NCBI GenBank assembly: GCA_014879545.1
Contig: JACSRV010000135.1
Coordinates: forward strand, 1-33,683
DNA: 33,683 bases
Source of the DNA: Chitinophagaceae bacterium
GTDB lineage: Bacteria > Bacteroidota > Bacteroidia > Chitinophagales > Chitinophagaceae
Direction of reading: 5' to 3'
The first letter of the stretch is position 1. Each line of letters begins with the position of its first letter. Shown here piece after piece: positions 6,473 to 15,480 of the stretch. The translations under genes and the position numbers were made by a program. The notes under the pieces were generated by a model. It saw nothing but the letters and a program-made list of their open reading frames with translations. It had not been told where the DNA came from and searched no databases.

Positions 6473-9400
6473 TTAGCTGCAGCCTGTGGTTGTACCGCAG
6501 TTGGGGCACATGTAGCAGGTGCCGTTGCGCAGGGTGATGTTGCCACAGTTGCGGCAGGCGGGCGCATCGGCGCTGGTGCCCATCAGCTTCTTCATATCGG
6601 CGGTAACGGCAACGGGTGTTGGTGCCAACGCTGCTTTAGGCTTCTGCACCGGTGCGCTTTGCGGCGCAGTGACGCGCACCTGAGAGAGTTCCTGCTGGCG
6701 GTCTTCCATCTCCTGAGCATGTGTGCGCCTTTCGGGGTCAGGCACATGCACGAGGTCATCGCGGTCCAGGTATTCGTAGGCGAGGACGCGGAAGATATAG
6801 TCGAGCACAGAAGTGGCACTCTTGATATTGGGGTGATCGACGATGCCTGATGGCTCGAAGCGGGAGAAAGCGAATTTATCCACATACTCCTCCAGCGGCA
6901 CACCGTACTGCAGGCCCACAGATACCGCAATGGCAAAACTGTTGAGCAGGCTACGCATGGTGGCACCTTCCTTGGCCATATCCACAAAGATCTCGCCGAG
7001 GGTGCCATCGCTGTATTCGCCGGTGCGCAGGAAGAGGGCCTGGCCGCCCACCTTGCCCTTGATGGTATAACCACGGCGCTTGGCGGGCAGTTGCTTGCGC
7101 TCTACGATGCGGCTGAGCTGGCGTTTGAGCTGCGTATCGGGGCTGGCCTGCACGCGCTTGTTCACCTCTTCCAGCAGTTCATCGACAGTGAGCTGTGCCA
7201 TGTCTATGATGTTGCTGGCATCGGCCGGGGTTTCCACGACCTCTTCTTTCTTCTTCTTGTCGCTTTTGTTGCTGAGCGGCTGGCTGAGTTTGGACCCGTC
7301 GCGATAGAGTGCGCAGGCCTTGAGGCCCAGCTGCCAGCTGAGGTGGTAACAATCCTTGATCTCATCAATAGATGCCTCGTTGGGCAGGTTGATGGTCTTG
7401 GAGATGGCACCACTGATGAACGGCTGCACAGCCCCCATCATGCGGATGTGGCCATGCGCATGGATGTAGCGCTCGCCCTTCTTGCCGCACTTGTTGGCAC
7501 AGTCGAACACCGGGAGATGTTCGGGCTTGAGGAAGGGAGCACCTTCTACCGTCATGGTACCGCACACATAGTCGTTGGCCGCATCGATCTCATCGTCGGA
7601 GAAGCCGAGGCTGCTGAGCAGGTTGAAGTCGGGCGCAAAGTATTGTTCGGCAGTGAAGCCCAGGCGTTGCAGGCACTCCTCGCCCAGCGTATATACGTTG
7701 AAGACGAAGCCCACCTCGAATGCGCTCTCTACAGCGGTATCGAGCTTCTTGAGCTCTTCGCCCATGAGGCCCTTTTCGCTGAGGCTCTGGTGGTTGATGA
7801 ACGGCGCACCGGCAAACGTGCCGTGGCCCTTGGCATACTTCACAATGGCATCGGTCTGCTCGGGTGTATAACCCAGCTTAGTGAGCGCAGCCGGTATGGA
7901 CTGATTGATGATCTTGAAGTAACCACCGCCTGAAAGCTTCTTGAACTTAACCAGCGCGAAGTCGGGCTCTACGCCGGTAGTGTCGCAATCCATAACGAGG
8001 CCAATGGTGCCGGTGGGTGCAATAACAGTGGCCTGCGCGTTGCGGTAGCCATACTGCTCGCCCATCTTCACGGCCTCGTCCCAGGCGCGGGTAGCGGCCT
8101 TGAGCAGGTAGTCGGGACAGTACTTGGCGTTGATGCCCATAGGCTTTATCTCGAGGCCTTCGTATGCTTCAGAAGCATCGTATGCGGCAGCGCGGTGATT
8201 GCGCATCACCCGCATCATGGCATCGCGGTTCTCGGCAAAACGCGGGAATGCGCCCAGGTGGCGGGCCATCTCGGCACTGGTGCGGTAGGCCACACCATTC
8301 ATAATGGCGGTGATGGCACCTGCTATGCCGCGGGCCTCGTCGCTATCGTAGGCAATGCCGCTGACCATGAGCATGGAGCCGAGGTTGGCATAACCAAGAC
8401 CCAGCGTGCGGTAGTCGTAGCTGAGCTGTGCCACCTCGGGCGAAGGGAACTGCGCCATGAGGACAGATATCTCGAGCACCACTGTCCACAAACGGGTCAT
8501 GTATTCGAAACCGTCTACGTCGAACACACCTGTCTCTTCGTTGAAGAAACGACGGAGATTGAGCGAGGCGAGGTTGCATGCCGTATTGTCTATGAACATG
8601 TACTCGCTGCAAGGGTTGGACGCCCTGATGGGGCCACCCGCAGGGCATGTATGCCACTCGTTGATGGTGGTATTGTATTGGGTGCCGGGATCGGCGCAGC
8701 GCCATGCGGCATATGCGATCTTTTCCCACAGCTCTTTGGCAGGCACTGTCTTCATGACCTTGCCGGTGCTGCGGGCGGTCATCTCCCAATCGGCATTCTC
8801 TTCCAGCTTGCGGAAAAATTCGTTGGGTATGCGCACAGAGTTGTTGGAGTTCTGTCCGGATACGGTGCGGTAGGCTTCGCCTTCGTAGTCGGAAGAATAA
8901 CCGGCGGCGATAAGTGCAGCCACCTTCTTTTCTTCTTCAACTTTCCAGTTGATGAATTCTGTGATCTCGGGGTGATCGAGATCGAGGCAAACCATCTTGG
9001 CGGCACGGCGTGTGGTGCCTCCGCTCTTGATGGCTCCGGCAGCGCGGTCGCCTATCTTGAGGAAGCTCATGAGGCCGCTGGATGTGCCACCACCTGAGAG
9101 TTTTTCGCCATCGGCACGGATGTTGGAGTAGTTGGTACCCACGCCGGAACCGTATTTGAAGATGCGCGCCTCGCGCACCCAAAGGTCCATGATGCCGCCT
9201 TCGTTTACGAGGTCGTCATCGACGCTGAGGATGAAGCAGGCGTGTGGTTGCGGGCGCTGGTAGGCGTTCTTAGAGCGCTCCAGCTTGCCGGTAGCGGGAT
9301 CGACGTAGTAGTGACCCTGCGCCTTGCCGTCTATGCCGTAGCTGTTGTAAAGACCGGTATTGAACCACTGCGGCGAGTTGGGCGCGCAGCTTTGGTAAAG

Positions 9401-9772
9401 GATACTGTAAACGAGCTCTTCGTAAAACACCTGAGCGTCGTGGGCGCTTGCGAAGTAGCCGTATTGCTGCCCCCATGCGCGCCAGCAGTCGGCCAGACGA
9501 TGGGCTACCTGTTTAACAGATGTTTCGCGACCTGTGGAGCCATCGGGCTGCGGCACACCGGCCTTGCGGAAATACTTCTGTGCAAGTATGTCTGTGGCTA
9601 TCTGCGACCAATGCTTCGGCACTTCTACATTGGTCATCTCGAATACCTTTTCGCCGTTCGGGTTGCGGATGACCGACGTGCGGTAATCGTACTCGAACAT
9701 GTCGTAAGGACTAACCCCATCGCGGGTGTAGTGACGGCCAAAAGCAAGGCCCTTATTTTGACTGGCGCTCAT
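6473..9772 (-). CDS. nrdJ: adenosylcobalamin-dependent (class II) ribonucleotide reductase
   Basis: A 1099-residue class II ribonucleotide reductase, which makes deoxyribonucleotides from ribonucleotides using a B12-derived radical and therefore works with or without oxygen. Seen: the catalytic NPCSE motif (N386, C388, E390), the paired active-site cysteine region (HACFILSVDDD; later DYVCGTMTVEG), the B12-RNR block PTGTIGLVMDCDTTGVEPDFALVKFKK, the HLPVFDCANKCG segment, a TSCPD-type domain near residues 900-1000 (FVDMAKEGATMRSLLNSFAIAVSVGLQYG), and a C-terminal zinc-ribbon-like tail CRNCGN...CYMCPNCG...GCS supplying the reducible cysteines. Length is typical for the long NrdJ form. The gene stands alone with its own terminator. 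No cobalamin riboswitch or NrdR box was recognised upstream. Confidence 0.97.
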   Translation of the reverse strand: MSASQNKGLAFGRHYTRDGVSPYDMFEYDYRTSVIRNPNGEKVFEMTNVEVPKHWSQIATDILAQKYFRKAGVPQPDGSTGRETSVKQVAHRLADCWRAWGQQYGYFASAHDAQVFYEELVYSILYQSCAPNSPQWFNTGLYNSYGIDGKAQGHYYVDPATGKLERSKNAYQRPQPHACFILSVDDDLVNEGGIMDLWVREARIFKYGSGVGTNYSNIRADGEKLSGGGTSSGLMSFLKIGDRAAGAIKSGGTTRRAAKMVCLDLDHPEITEFINWKVEEEKKVAALIAAGYSSDYEGEAYRTVSGQNSNNSVRIPNEFFRKLEENADWEMTARSTGKVMKTVPAKELWEKIAYAAWRCADPGTQYNTTINEWHTCPAGGPIRASNPCSEYMFIDNTACNLASLNLRRFFNEETGVFDVDGFEYMTRLWTVVLEISVLMAQFPSPEVAQLSYDYRTLGLGYANLGSMLMVSGIAYDSDEARGIAGAITAIMNGVAYRTSAEMARHLGAFPRFAENRDAMMRVMRNHRAAAYDASEAYEGLEIKPMGINAKYCPDYLLKAATRAWDEAVKMGEQYGYRNAQATVIAPTGTIGLVMDCDTTGVEPDFALVKFKKLSGGGYFKIINQSIPAALTKLGYTPEQTDAIVKYAKGHGTFAGAPFINHQSLSEKGLMGEELKKLDTAVESAFEVGFVFNVYTLGEECLQRLGFTAEQYFAPDFNLLSSLGFSDDEIDAANDYVCGTMTVEGAPFLKPEHLPVFDCANKCGKKGERYIHAHGHIRMMGAVQPFISGAISKTINLPNEASIDEIKDCYHLSWQLGLKACALYRDGSKLSQPLSNKSDKKKKEEVVETPADASNIIDMAQLTVDELLEEVNKRVQASPDTQLKRQLSRIVERKQLPAKRRGYTIKGKVGGQALFLRTGEYSDGTLGEIFVDMAKEGATMRSLLNSFAIAVSVGLQYGVPLEEYVDKFAFSRFEPSGIVDHPNIKSATSVLDYIFRVLAYEYLDRDDLVHVPDPERRTHAQEMEDRQQELSQVRVTAPQSAPVQKPKAALAPTPVAVTADMKKLMGTSADAPACRNCGNITLRNGTCYMCPNCGTTTGCS

Positions 9773-10031
9773 GATAAAATATTATTTAGCAGTTAAAGAA
9801 CTTAGTGTGAGGAATAGCTAAATTATCGAAAAGAACTGCGGAAAGAAACATTTAAAAACTAACACTATTGTGGATAACCTACAGAAAGCAGGCGGGGCAA
9901 CATGAATATAGATTACAAATATATAAACGGTTCGGTCCTGCAATTTTTGCTAGGTAAAGGTAGGCCAGAGTGCGGTATGACCGTGTTAATAAAATAAGAA
10001 GATGAGGGGAGAAATGGGGAGAGAAAAGAGC
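9773..10031. other. intergenic region upstream of nrdJ
   Basis: About 260 AT-rich bases without a supported gene between the nrdJ start and the terminator of the DUF4397 gene. It should hold the nrdJ promoter on the minus strand, but only weak TAnnTTTG-like matches are seen. I looked for a B12 box and for an NrdR palindrome and saw neither. Confidence 0.5.
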
Positions 10032-10060
10032 AAAAAAATGTCCCCACAGAAGCGGGGACA
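10032..10060 (-). terminator. rho-independent terminator of the DUF4397 lipoprotein gene
   Basis: Stem TGTCCCC (10039-10045) / GGGGACA (10054-10060) with an eight-base loop, followed on the minus strand by a run of seven T (10038-10032). It lies 26 bases after the stop codon of the gene at 10087-10770. Confidence 0.9.
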
Positions 10061-10086
10061 AGCATGAAGTATAATAACGGGAACTG

Positions 10087-10770
10087 TTAGTTATTGTTGA
10101 GCAGTTTGAGACGAAGTGCAGAGGTGCCGGAGCCTGATTTGGAACCGGTGAGTATGAGCGTATATATCTTGCCTGCTGCCAATACCTGTGTGGTAGGCTC
10201 TGTTGCTACCACTGTGCTGATATCGGACGGGTCGCCGGCTTTAAGTTCGTAACCACCGGCCGATACCTCGATGAAATCGGTAAATCCGAGCGCGGTGATA
10301 TCGGTGCCTATGACGGTGGTCTGCGCATTGGCGGTGATCTTGAGATTGTCCTTAGACAGGTTCACAAAACGGATCTTCGACTTGTTGGTTGCGGGTGGGG
10401 TCATGTTGTCCTTTACCAGCAAAAACGCGGGCGAAGTGATGAGGCCACCACAGAATGCAGAATAGCTGACGTTGTTCTCGAGCGTAACCGACTGGCTGCT
10501 GACAGGCGTGCCCACATTGGTGAGGAAGAAACCCAGCGTGACAGGCGCGCCTGATTTGACGTATTTGTAGCCCGAGTAAGCAGGGAAGGCAATATTGAGC
10601 GCGCCCGAAATGGCCACATTATCGACGCGTGCATCTATGGCCGGCAGTGAGCCCGCGCAACCGTTGACAAACATAACACCTGCAGTATTTGCCGGGGCAG
10701 GATTGGTCTTTTTGCAGCCATAGCTACCAACTAGTGCCAATGAGAGCAGTGCGAATAAGGCCTTCTTCAT
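10087..10770 (-). CDS. DUF4397 domain lipoprotein
   Basis: A 227-residue lipoprotein with an N-terminal signal and lipobox (LALVGSYGC, Cys at 19), then KKTNPAPANTAGVMFVNGCAG. The body fits the DUF4397 beta-sandwich: ARVDNVAISGALNIAFPAYSGYKYVKSG, then KSKIRFVNLSKDNLKITANAQ, VIGTDITALGFTDFIEVSAGGYELKAGDPSD and IYTLILTGSKSGSG. Such proteins are common surface or periplasmic lipoproteins of Bacteroidota, with no known biochemical role. A perfect -7 element lies 25 bases upstream and a terminator follows, so it is a single-gene unit. Confidence 0.88.
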   Translation of the reverse strand: MKKALFALLSLALVGSYGCKKTNPAPANTAGVMFVNGCAGSLPAIDARVDNVAISGALNIAFPAYSGYKYVKSGAPVTLGFFLTNVGTPVSSQSVTLENNVSYSAFCGGLITSPAFLLVKDNMTPPATNKSKIRFVNLSKDNLKITANAQTTVIGTDITALGFTDFIEVSAGGYELKAGDPSDISTVVATEPTTQVLAAGKIYTLILTGSKSGSGTSALRLKLLNNN

Positions 10771-10795
10771 AAGAATGAGATCAGTTATTGAACTT

Positions 10796-10803
10796 CAAAA
10801 ATA
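10796..10803 (-). promoter_or_regulatory. -7 promoter element for the DUF4397 gene
   Basis: The minus strand reads TATTTTTG, a perfect TAnnTTTG, 25 bases before the ATG. No -33 TTG at the expected distance. Confidence 0.5.
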
Positions 10804-10828
10804 ACGGTTTTTGCAACGTGGGCAGTTT

Positions 10829-12808
10829 CTAAGCCGAGCGCAGGGCGATAAAGAAAGTGGTTCCCTTGCCGAATTCGCTCTCTACCCAGATGTTGCCACC
10901 ATTGAGTACTGTGAATTCTTTGCAGAGCATGAGCCCTATGCCGGTGCCTTTTTCGTCGGCGGTGCCGGGCATACTACGCATGGGGTTGAAGACGCGTGGC
11001 AGCATGGCATCGGGTATGCCGGTACCATTGTCGGCAACGGAGACAATGGCATAACCGGGGCGTGTGGTGGTATCGGCATTGAAAATGATACTTCCACCCA
11101 GGTGCGAATACTTGATGGCATTGGAAAACAGGTTGCGGATAATGAAGTCGAAGTGTGTGGCGTCGACCTTTATCTTCAAGCCCTTGGGGACATTGCAGGT
11201 GATCTTTATCCCCTTCTCATCTATTACCAGCTTTTTGAGTGCGATACTCTGCCTGATGGTGTCGTTTATGTCTACTTCAGTCTGCTGCAGTCGCACTCCT
11301 TTAACCAATGATTGCCCCCAGAAGAGGAGTTTATCGAGCATCTCGGAGGAAGCACGGGCATGCTCTCGAAGACTATCAAGCAGGAATTTCTTTTCTTCCT
11401 CATCGGTACGCGGGTCTTCATAAATATCGAGCACGGTGGGAATACCGGAAATAGGCCCGCGTAGGTCGTGCCCGATGATGGAGAAGAGCTTATCCTTCAT
11501 AATGTTAAGCTCCTTCAGTTCTTCCTGATGTTCTTTCAGCTTTCGGTTGAGGGCGGTGGTGCGACGGTAATAGAAATATAGCACTGCAAGCAAGGCCGCG
11601 ACGCCAAATGAGATGACTATGAAGAGATTTCGCTGGCGCGCATTCCTGCGGCTTTCCTTTTCGAGTGCATGAACCTGTTCGTAAGACTTCTCAAGCTCGT
11701 GAGCGGAGGTGATACCGGACAACTCGGCAGCCTTGTTGATGGAAAAGAGGCTATCGGCGATGTGTTGCTTATTTTCTGTTGCTATAAGGGCCTCGCGGTA
11801 GCGACCAAGGTCCTTGAAATAGGATGCCTGCGCTTCGTAAATGGAGACCATGAATGCCTTATTGTGGGTGCTGTCGGCTATCTGCAAGGCTTCTTCGAGG
11901 TAGCGTACCGTGGCGGGAATGTCTTTATCCTGAGTGATGGCCGCAAGCGTTAGCAGCATGTTGGAGCGCATCTCGGGCAAGTTGTAGCGCTTGGCAAGTT
12001 GGAGACCCTCATCGAGGAAATGAATGGCTCGGTCGGGCTGGCCGGCGTCGAGATAGAACTGACCCAGATAGGAAAGACATTCGACCCGGGCACTGATGAA
12101 TGACGTGCTGCTGCTGAGTTCGAGGCTATGCATGAACGTGGCAAGCGCTTCGCTCTTGCGGCCTTCCATAGCAAATAATACCCCCTGCATGTTATAGAGG
12201 AGGATGACATGTTCTGTAATGGGAAGCGAGCGGCTGTATGTCGCGGCCGAATTGAGGTAACGCGAAGCCGCGGCCGTATCGTTTTGCTGCAGGTACATGC
12301 TGGCAAGGTTCATGTAGCAGATCATGGCCCCATCTTTGTTACCTATGCTATCCTGCATCTTGAGCGACTGAATAATGTAACGGGCAGCAACATCAATATT
12401 TCCCTTACCGGCCTCGAGCGAACCGATATTCCCGAGCACATCGGCTATTCCCCGTGTGTAATTCACCGACCTGTACAGATCGAGTGCCATCTGCAACCGC
12501 TTGGAAGCGCTGCTGATACGTCCCTGTGATTTATCGAGCAAACCGAGCTGGGCAAGTATCATTCCTTCGCCGAGCTTACTGCCATTACCTGTAAAGTAGG
12601 AAAGTCCTTTGGTGGCGTAGTACTGAAAAGAATCGCTATTCCTATCGTTGTAATAAACGATGGCATGGGCATAGACAGCGGCCTTCTGTGAGTCGGTTTT
12701 CGCAGCGTTGATGTCTGCAGCAAAGTTCGGACCACCGGTTTGCGAAAACGAATACAGAGAACCAACCATACACGACAATAAAACGACCAGACGTTTTATT
12801 ATGGGCAT
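10829..12808 (-). CDS. TPR-repeat sensor histidine kinase
   Basis: A 659-residue membrane sensor kinase. After a signal peptide (MPIIKRLVVLLSCMVGSLYSFSQ) come about 330 residues of helical TPR repeats (for example GKGNIDVAARYIIQSLKMQDSIGNKDGAMICYMNLASMYLQQND), placed in the periplasm. One membrane span (LFIVISFGVAALLAVLYFYY, about 392-412) and a coiled linker follow. The HisKA domain has the phosphoacceptor H447 in GHDLRGP. The ATPase domain shows the N box (NLFSNAIKY), G1 (DNGTGIPD) and G2 (GTGIGLMLCKEF). This layout is common in Bacteroidota two-component systems. No response regulator is adjacent; the nearest is the orphan at 22710-23414. The signal is unknown. Confidence 0.93.
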   Translation of the reverse strand: MPIIKRLVVLLSCMVGSLYSFSQTGGPNFAADINAAKTDSQKAAVYAHAIVYYNDRNSDSFQYYATKGLSYFTGNGSKLGEGMILAQLGLLDKSQGRISSASKRLQMALDLYRSVNYTRGIADVLGNIGSLEAGKGNIDVAARYIIQSLKMQDSIGNKDGAMICYMNLASMYLQQNDTAAASRYLNSAATYSRSLPITEHVILLYNMQGVLFAMEGRKSEALATFMHSLELSSSTSFISARVECLSYLGQFYLDAGQPDRAIHFLDEGLQLAKRYNLPEMRSNMLLTLAAITQDKDIPATVRYLEEALQIADSTHNKAFMVSIYEAQASYFKDLGRYREALIATENKQHIADSLFSINKAAELSGITSAHELEKSYEQVHALEKESRRNARQRNLFIVISFGVAALLAVLYFYYRRTTALNRKLKEHQEELKELNIMKDKLFSIIGHDLRGPISGIPTVLDIYEDPRTDEEEKKFLLDSLREHARASSEMLDKLLFWGQSLVKGVRLQQTEVDINDTIRQSIALKKLVIDEKGIKITCNVPKGLKIKVDATHFDFIIRNLFSNAIKYSHLGGSIIFNADTTTRPGYAIVSVADNGTGIPDAMLPRVFNPMRSMPGTADEKGTGIGLMLCKEFTVLNGGNIWVESEFGKGTTFFIALRSA

Positions 12809-12917
12809 AGATAGGAGTAGATTACCAATTTATGATACAAAGAAATACTATAAAGCGCCAAATAACAAACAAAATGAATAATTCACACAACTCATTGAAT
12901 ATCACAATACTTTGTTG

Positions 12918-13673
12918 TCACTTCTTTTGCTGCCAACCGGTATGTGCCCTTTGCAAAGACGCTACAAATGTGTCGACAGGCTGAGCACCGGACACGGCAT
13001 ATTTGCGATCGAGCACAAAGAACGGAACACCGGAGATACCGATCTGGTCTGCCTCCTTGAGATCGGCAGCTACCTCGGCGGCAAATTCGGTGCCGTGAAG
13101 CATTTTTTCGACCGCGGCCTTGTCCAGACCTATGGCCACACCGATGGCCGTAAGCGTAGGGATATCATCAATATCCTTGCCATCGGTAAAATATGCCTTA
13201 AAGAGGTGCTCTTCAGCCTCCGAGCCAAGCCCGTGCTTCTTTGCCATCTGCAACAGGCGGTGAGCATTGTAAGAATTGGCAACCGTTGTTTTGTCGAAGT
13301 TGTACTGCAAGCCGTCGGACTGCGCCATCTGCACTACGGAAGCATGCATCTGCTTTGACTGCTCGAGGCTGATGCCTTTGACCCTTGCCAGATACTGGTA
13401 GGCATTTTCTTTGGTGGAGATCTTCTTCATGCCCGGATATAGCTGGAAACTGTGCCAAGTGACCTCGATATCGTCGCGGTGGGCAAACTGAGCGAGTGCT
13501 TTTTCGAAACGATGTTTGCCCATGTAACAAAACGGGCAAACCATGTCGGACCAGATCTCTACTTTCATCCTGGGCTGTTGTGTCATTTTCTTCTGTGTTT
13601 GGCGCACCTGTGCTGTGGCACCCGCATAGCTGAGGGCCGTAAATAGAACAGTAAAGAGTGCGAGGCGTTTCAT
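12918..13673 (-). CDS. DsbA-family oxidoreductase, FrnE-like, exported
   Basis: A 251-residue thioredoxin-fold protein starting at the ATG at 13671-13673 (MKRLALFTVLFTALSYAGATAQ, a signal peptide); an upstream in-frame ATG is unlikely. The catalytic motif is CPFC (C46, C49) in EIWSDMVCPFCYMGK, the cis-proline loop is GISGVPFFVLD, and NSYNAHRLLQMAKKHG with EEHLFKAYFTDGKDI is typical of the FrnE/2-hydroxychromene-2-carboxylate isomerase-like branch of DsbA proteins. FrnE homologues are usually cytoplasmic; the signal peptide here suggests a periplasmic thiol-disulfide role. The substrate is unknown. It is divergent from the small lipoprotein gene at 13732. Confidence 0.9.
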   Translation of the reverse strand: MKRLALFTVLFTALSYAGATAQVRQTQKKMTQQPRMKVEIWSDMVCPFCYMGKHRFEKALAQFAHRDDIEVTWHSFQLYPGMKKISTKENAYQYLARVKGISLEQSKQMHASVVQMAQSDGLQYNFDKTTVANSYNAHRLLQMAKKHGLGSEAEEHLFKAYFTDGKDIDDIPTLTAIGVAIGLDKAAVEKMLHGTEFAAEVAADLKEADQIGISGVPFFVLDRKYAVSGAQPVDTFVASLQRAHTGWQQKK

Positions 13674-13731
13674 AATGCTGCAAGTTACGGGTATACACAT
13701 GGAAAATGTAATTGCGCTATCTTTACGATGA

Positions 13732-14130
13732 GTGAAAAGATTGTCAAATTATCTGATTGCCACAATGTTGGTGGTACTGGCTGCCTGCGGCAGCAAGCAG
13801 TCTGTGCTTACGTACAAATTGAGAAACATGGCATCGGACACGGTGGACGTTGTATGCGCACGCACAGACAGGCCGGATATTGCAGATACTTTTTGGGTGG
13901 GCTTTAAAGAGGAAGTAGTGATAGGCGTGCGGAGCGAAGGCACCGAACATGTAAGCACCTACAAAGAAAACGGATACACATTGGGCAGGTTCTCAAGAAT
14001 AGACGTGTACCGGCATCACGGGCACAAGAAAAGCACTACCAACTTCCTGAGCACGGCAGTGTGGACCTACGGAGAGCGAAGCAGTACGGCGGCCGACTAT
14101 AAGGCAACCGTTACCGATAAAGACTTTTAG
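13732..14130 (+). CDS. small putative lipoprotein, GTG start
   Basis: A 132-residue protein starting at a GTG (13732-13734); the ATG four bases upstream is in another frame that gives no lipoprotein signal. Residues 1-19 are a lipoprotein signal ending in VLAAC. The mature part (SKQSVLTYKLRNMASDTVDVVC...) is polar and shows no family I recognise. A near-consensus -7 element TATCTTTA (13718-13725) ends six bases before the GTG. Its stop codon overlaps that of the convergent GldN-like gene (tail-to-tail, 14127-14130), so there is no room for a separate terminator. Confidence 0.75.
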   Translation: MKRLSNYLIATMLVVLAACGSKQSVLTYKLRNMASDTVDVVCARTDRPDIADTFWVGFKEEVVIGVRSEGTEHVSTYKENGYTLGRFSRIDVYRHHGHKKSTTNFLSTAVWTYGERSSTAADYKATVTDKDF

Positions 14131-14855
14131 TGTCTGCGCCGCCTCCGCCTGCCTTTTCCTTCCTCTACCTCCTCAGATCCTGACGGCACAATTGAAGGAC
14201 TGATCCTGGTGATGCGGCTTGAGAATTGCCTGGACCGGAAATACTGCGGCCAGGAAAGCGCTACGCCATTTGAATTCACTGTGACCAACGTGGTATGAAG
14301 ATCGAGGTAGGCAGCACTCTCGGGGAAGCTGATCCAGAAGAGTTTCTTCTCTTTTCCATCGGCAGGTGAAATAAACACAGGCGCAAGCGAGCGTATATTT
14401 ACCCTCATCTCTCCTGTATCCCGGTCGAACGTCCATTCTTCCCTGAGGGACATGCCGGTGAGCACGGGAATATTTCCACTCTGGCCGGGAGCAGAAAATT
14501 GCGTCATCAACTTTTTTACAGAATCGGCAGAGAGCAGAACAGACGTCAGCGTATCATCGGCAGACCATGCGCGGATAGCGCCGGTGGATACACCCGCAAG
14601 AAGCACCTCGGCAAGCGGGCGACATGTAGGTGACTGCGGCGAGAACATACATTTGTTGACAGGCGACACCGTATCGAGGAAACGCCAGACCGTTTTGTGG
14701 AACAATATCTTCCCATCGGGTACAGTATCGGTATATTCCCAGCCGTCGCGGATCGTTTCCCCCTCGCGAACACCATAGGGCATTGTCTGCGCAAGACAAA
14801 CATGAGCCATCCCAGACAAGAGCAGCACAAACCAATATGACCGTAGCAGGTTCAT
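14127..14855 (-). CDS. GldN/PorN-like protein, paralogue 1
   Basis: A 242-residue exported protein (signal MNLLRSYWFVLLLSGMAHVCLAQ). GldN-family features: a VWRFLDT segment after the signal, the AEVLLAGVSTGAIRAWSADDTLT region, REEWTFDRDTGEMRVNIRSLAPVF, KLFWISFPESAAYLDL, and the final YFRSRQFSSRITR. GldN/PorN forms a periplasmic ring with GldK/PorK at the outer membrane in the type IX secretion system. The gene is not next to gldK/L/M here, and the protein ends in an unusual basic tail (GKGRRRRRRH). Its start overlaps the stop of the second GldN-like gene by four bases (ATGA), so the two are translationally coupled. A T9SS accessory role is inferred. Confidence 0.8.
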   Translation of the reverse strand: MNLLRSYWFVLLLSGMAHVCLAQTMPYGVREGETIRDGWEYTDTVPDGKILFHKTVWRFLDTVSPVNKCMFSPQSPTCRPLAEVLLAGVSTGAIRAWSADDTLTSVLLSADSVKKLMTQFSAPGQSGNIPVLTGMSLREEWTFDRDTGEMRVNIRSLAPVFISPADGKEKKLFWISFPESAAYLDLHTTLVTVNSNGVALSWPQYFRSRQFSSRITRISPSIVPSGSEEVEEGKGRRRRRRH

Positions 14856-15424
14856 TTTGCAGGTGTGAAGCGGGTGATCCTTGCTTTGAAATGGCGACCA
14901 TTGAACACCTCATCCCATGAGTACTGCGCTGTGGCTGAGAACGAGGACAGATAAGCGCGTGAGTCGGGGTAGTAGATCCAAAACATGGCGAATTCTTTTG
15001 ACTCACCGTTTTTATCAGCTACAACATAAACGGGCGCAATACCCAGAATGCGCACAACCGTCTCGGCCTTGCCCTGCACCAGCAATTCATCTTCTTTAAT
15101 GAGCCACTTTACTACCGGAAGGGAGAGTACATTCGCGGCAACATCGTTGACGGAGATCTCCTTTGTAAAGCGATCATTTACTGGATCATAAGCCTTGATC
15201 TTGCCGCTATTGACACCATCCTTCAGCAACTGGAGCAACTGACTTTTGCCATCATGGAATAAAGCTGGATTACCCTCGACATCAATCTCGCGACACAGAC
15301 GGGTCTTGGAAACGATGTCGCGCTCGAGGATGGTCTCCCACGGGGTAATGGAGGCAACCTGAGAAAAAAGCGCCTGCGGAGTATGGGCAACAAGTAGAAA
15401 AGCAAACAAGACGGTCCGACGCAT
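14852..15424 (-). CDS. GldN/PorN-like protein, paralogue 2 (short)
   Basis: A 190-residue exported protein (signal MRRTVLFAFLLVAHTPQALFSQ). It aligns by eye with GldN: ERDIVSKTRLCREIDVEGNPALF, LLQLLKDGVNSGKIKAYDPVNDRFT, VRILGIAPVYVV, EFAMFWIYYPDSRAYLSSF and WDEVFNGRHFKARITRF. It is shorter than typical GldN (about 280 or more residues) and lacks most of the central segment between the two halves. It lies upstream of paralogue 1 with a four-base overlap and 56 bases downstream of bioD, so it may be the end of the biotin transcript or have its own promoter, of which no clear -7 element is seen. Confidence 0.8.
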   Translation of the reverse strand: MRRTVLFAFLLVAHTPQALFSQVASITPWETILERDIVSKTRLCREIDVEGNPALFHDGKSQLLQLLKDGVNSGKIKAYDPVNDRFTKEISVNDVAANVLSLPVVKWLIKEDELLVQGKAETVVRILGIAPVYVVADKNGESKEFAMFWIYYPDSRAYLSSFSATAQYSWDEVFNGRHFKARITRFTPAK

Positions 15425-15480
15425 ATGGGGATATTTTGTATGAAGTTACATCAAAACCATCACCCGGTTGCTGTTCCTCA

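Noticed and set aside
8195-9097. A 300-codon open frame antisense to nrdJ, and another at 7091-7933
   Set aside because: Both lie fully within nrdJ, which is secure by its catalytic motifs; the antisense products have no recognisable domains or start signals.
9773-10086. Possible cobalamin riboswitch upstream of the B12-dependent nrdJ
   Set aside because: No B12-box-like GCCACTG and no suitable stem arrangement were seen on the minus strand; the only clear hairpin is the terminator of the neighbouring gene.
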